NCBI GenBank assembly: GCA_028287415.1
Contig: JAQBPS010000034.1
Location: forward strand, 1-5,640
Reading direction: 5' to 3'
Source of the DNA: Bacillota bacterium
GTDB taxonomy: Bacteria; Bacillota; Sulfobacillia; Symbiobacteriales; Symbiobacteriaceae
DNA length: 5,640 nt
The notes under the pieces are model-generated. The model was not told the origin of the DNA, did no database searches, and was given only the letters and a program-made list of their open reading frames with translations. This document shows, one piece after another, positions 5,464 through 5,640 of the stretch (within the stretch, counting starts at the first letter, position 1; every line of letters begins with the position of its first letter). Both the position numbers and the translations under genes were made by a program.

Positions 5464-5640
5464 CTGCGCCCACCTCCTTGTCTGCGAGCATTTGCTTGAG
5501 CAAGTTTTTGGCCCTGTGCAAGTGCGTGCTGATGGTCCCGACCGAGAGGCCGGTCTGCCGGGCGATCTCGTGATAGCTCAGCTCCCGGAAATAGTAGAGC
5601 AGCACAACGGTGCGGTACTGTGACGGCAGTCTGGCGACGG
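5450..5640 (-). CDS. ECF-type RNA polymerase sigma factor, C-terminal region 4 only
   Basis: The last 62 codons are visible; the gene enters from the right edge (first complete codon at 5638). The sequence LPSQYRTVVLLYYFRELSYH, then EIARQTGLSVGTISTHLHRA and KNLLKQML, is a typical sigma-70 region 4 with the helix-turn-helix that reads the -35 element. The short tail after it (ADKEVGAVEPH) and the adjacent anti-sigma gene point to an ECF sigma factor rather than a housekeeping one. Regions 2 and the linker, and therefore the ECF group, lie outside the window. Its last codons contain the anti-sigma Shine-Dalgarno and TTG start. The promoter it recognises cannot be read here; autoregulation would be usual but is not shown. 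Confidence 0.93.
   Translation of the reverse strand, partial: VARLPSQYRTVVLLYYFRELSYHEIARQTGLSVGTISTHLHRAKNLLKQMLADKEVGAVEPH
5471..5479 (-). promoter_or_regulatory. Strong ribosome binding site supporting a TTG start of the anti-sigma gene
   Basis: AAGGAGGTG, a full-length match to the anti-Shine-Dalgarno, lies 7 nt before TTG 5463 and inside the end of the sigma gene. The weak TTG codon behind a very strong site, together with the 14-bp overlap, suggests that anti-sigma output is tied to sigma translation. Confidence 0.88.

Noticed and set aside
4411..5499. Long open frame (362 codons) on the plus strand
   Set aside because: It is antisense to the polymer-forming protein and the anti-sigma gene, has no motif, and has no ribosome site at its start.
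1..5640. tRNA or rRNA genes, CRISPR array, insertion sequence, attachment site or replication origin
   Set aside because: No clover-leaf, spaced direct repeats, transposase motifs, terminal inverted repeats or DnaA-box clusters were seen.

Overview
The window is gene-dense and GC-rich (roughly 60-65% by eye). Its genes carry strong Shine-Dalgarno sequences and include a subtilisin-like protease, a peptidoglycan hydrolase, a beta-helix repeat protein and an ECF sigma / anti-sigma operon. This mix, with very strong AGGAGG-type ribosome sites and one non-ATG start, suggests a high-GC member of the Bacillota (a Symbiobacterium-like lineage would fit). That assignment is inference; no rRNA or other taxonomic marker is present.

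Layout. (1) Positions 1-902, minus strand: N-terminal 300 residues of an S8 (subtilisin-family) serine protease with an I9-like propeptide. It runs off the left edge just before the catalytic serine. (2) 903-1013: divergent intergenic region with a near-perfect 22-bp palindrome. (3) 1014-2273, plus strand: a two-domain cell-wall hydrolase (glucosaminidase-like, then amidase_2-like) with a Glu/Pro-rich tail. A textbook intrinsic terminator follows at 2296-2340. (4) 2424-3770, plus strand: a beta-helix repeat protein of the kind that begins VTNLNDSGAGSLRQAI and ends in VGAYE. It may be driven by a sporulation-sigma-like promoter at 2356-2383. (5) 3780-3819: a hairpin between convergent genes, probably a shared terminator. 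(6) 5640-3825, minus strand, read right to left: an operon of an ECF-type sigma factor (C-terminal region 4 only), its zinc-finger anti-sigma factor (TTG start), and a signal-peptide-bearing, bactofilin-like polymer-forming membrane protein. Each gene overlaps the next.

How the genes may work together. The minus-strand operon reads as a cell-envelope signalling module: a sigma factor, a membrane anti-sigma that would hold it, and an envelope effector. The protease, hydrolase and beta-helix protein all lack an obvious Sec signal peptide, although their families usually act outside the cytoplasm. Together with the CATAnnnTA-type promoter this suggests, as a hypothesis only, expression inside a mother cell late in sporulation (mother-cell lysis or spore-surface assembly). 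Nothing in the window proves sporulation. No RNA genes, insertion sequences, CRISPR arrays or origins were seen, and no stretch longer than about 150 bases lacks a gene.
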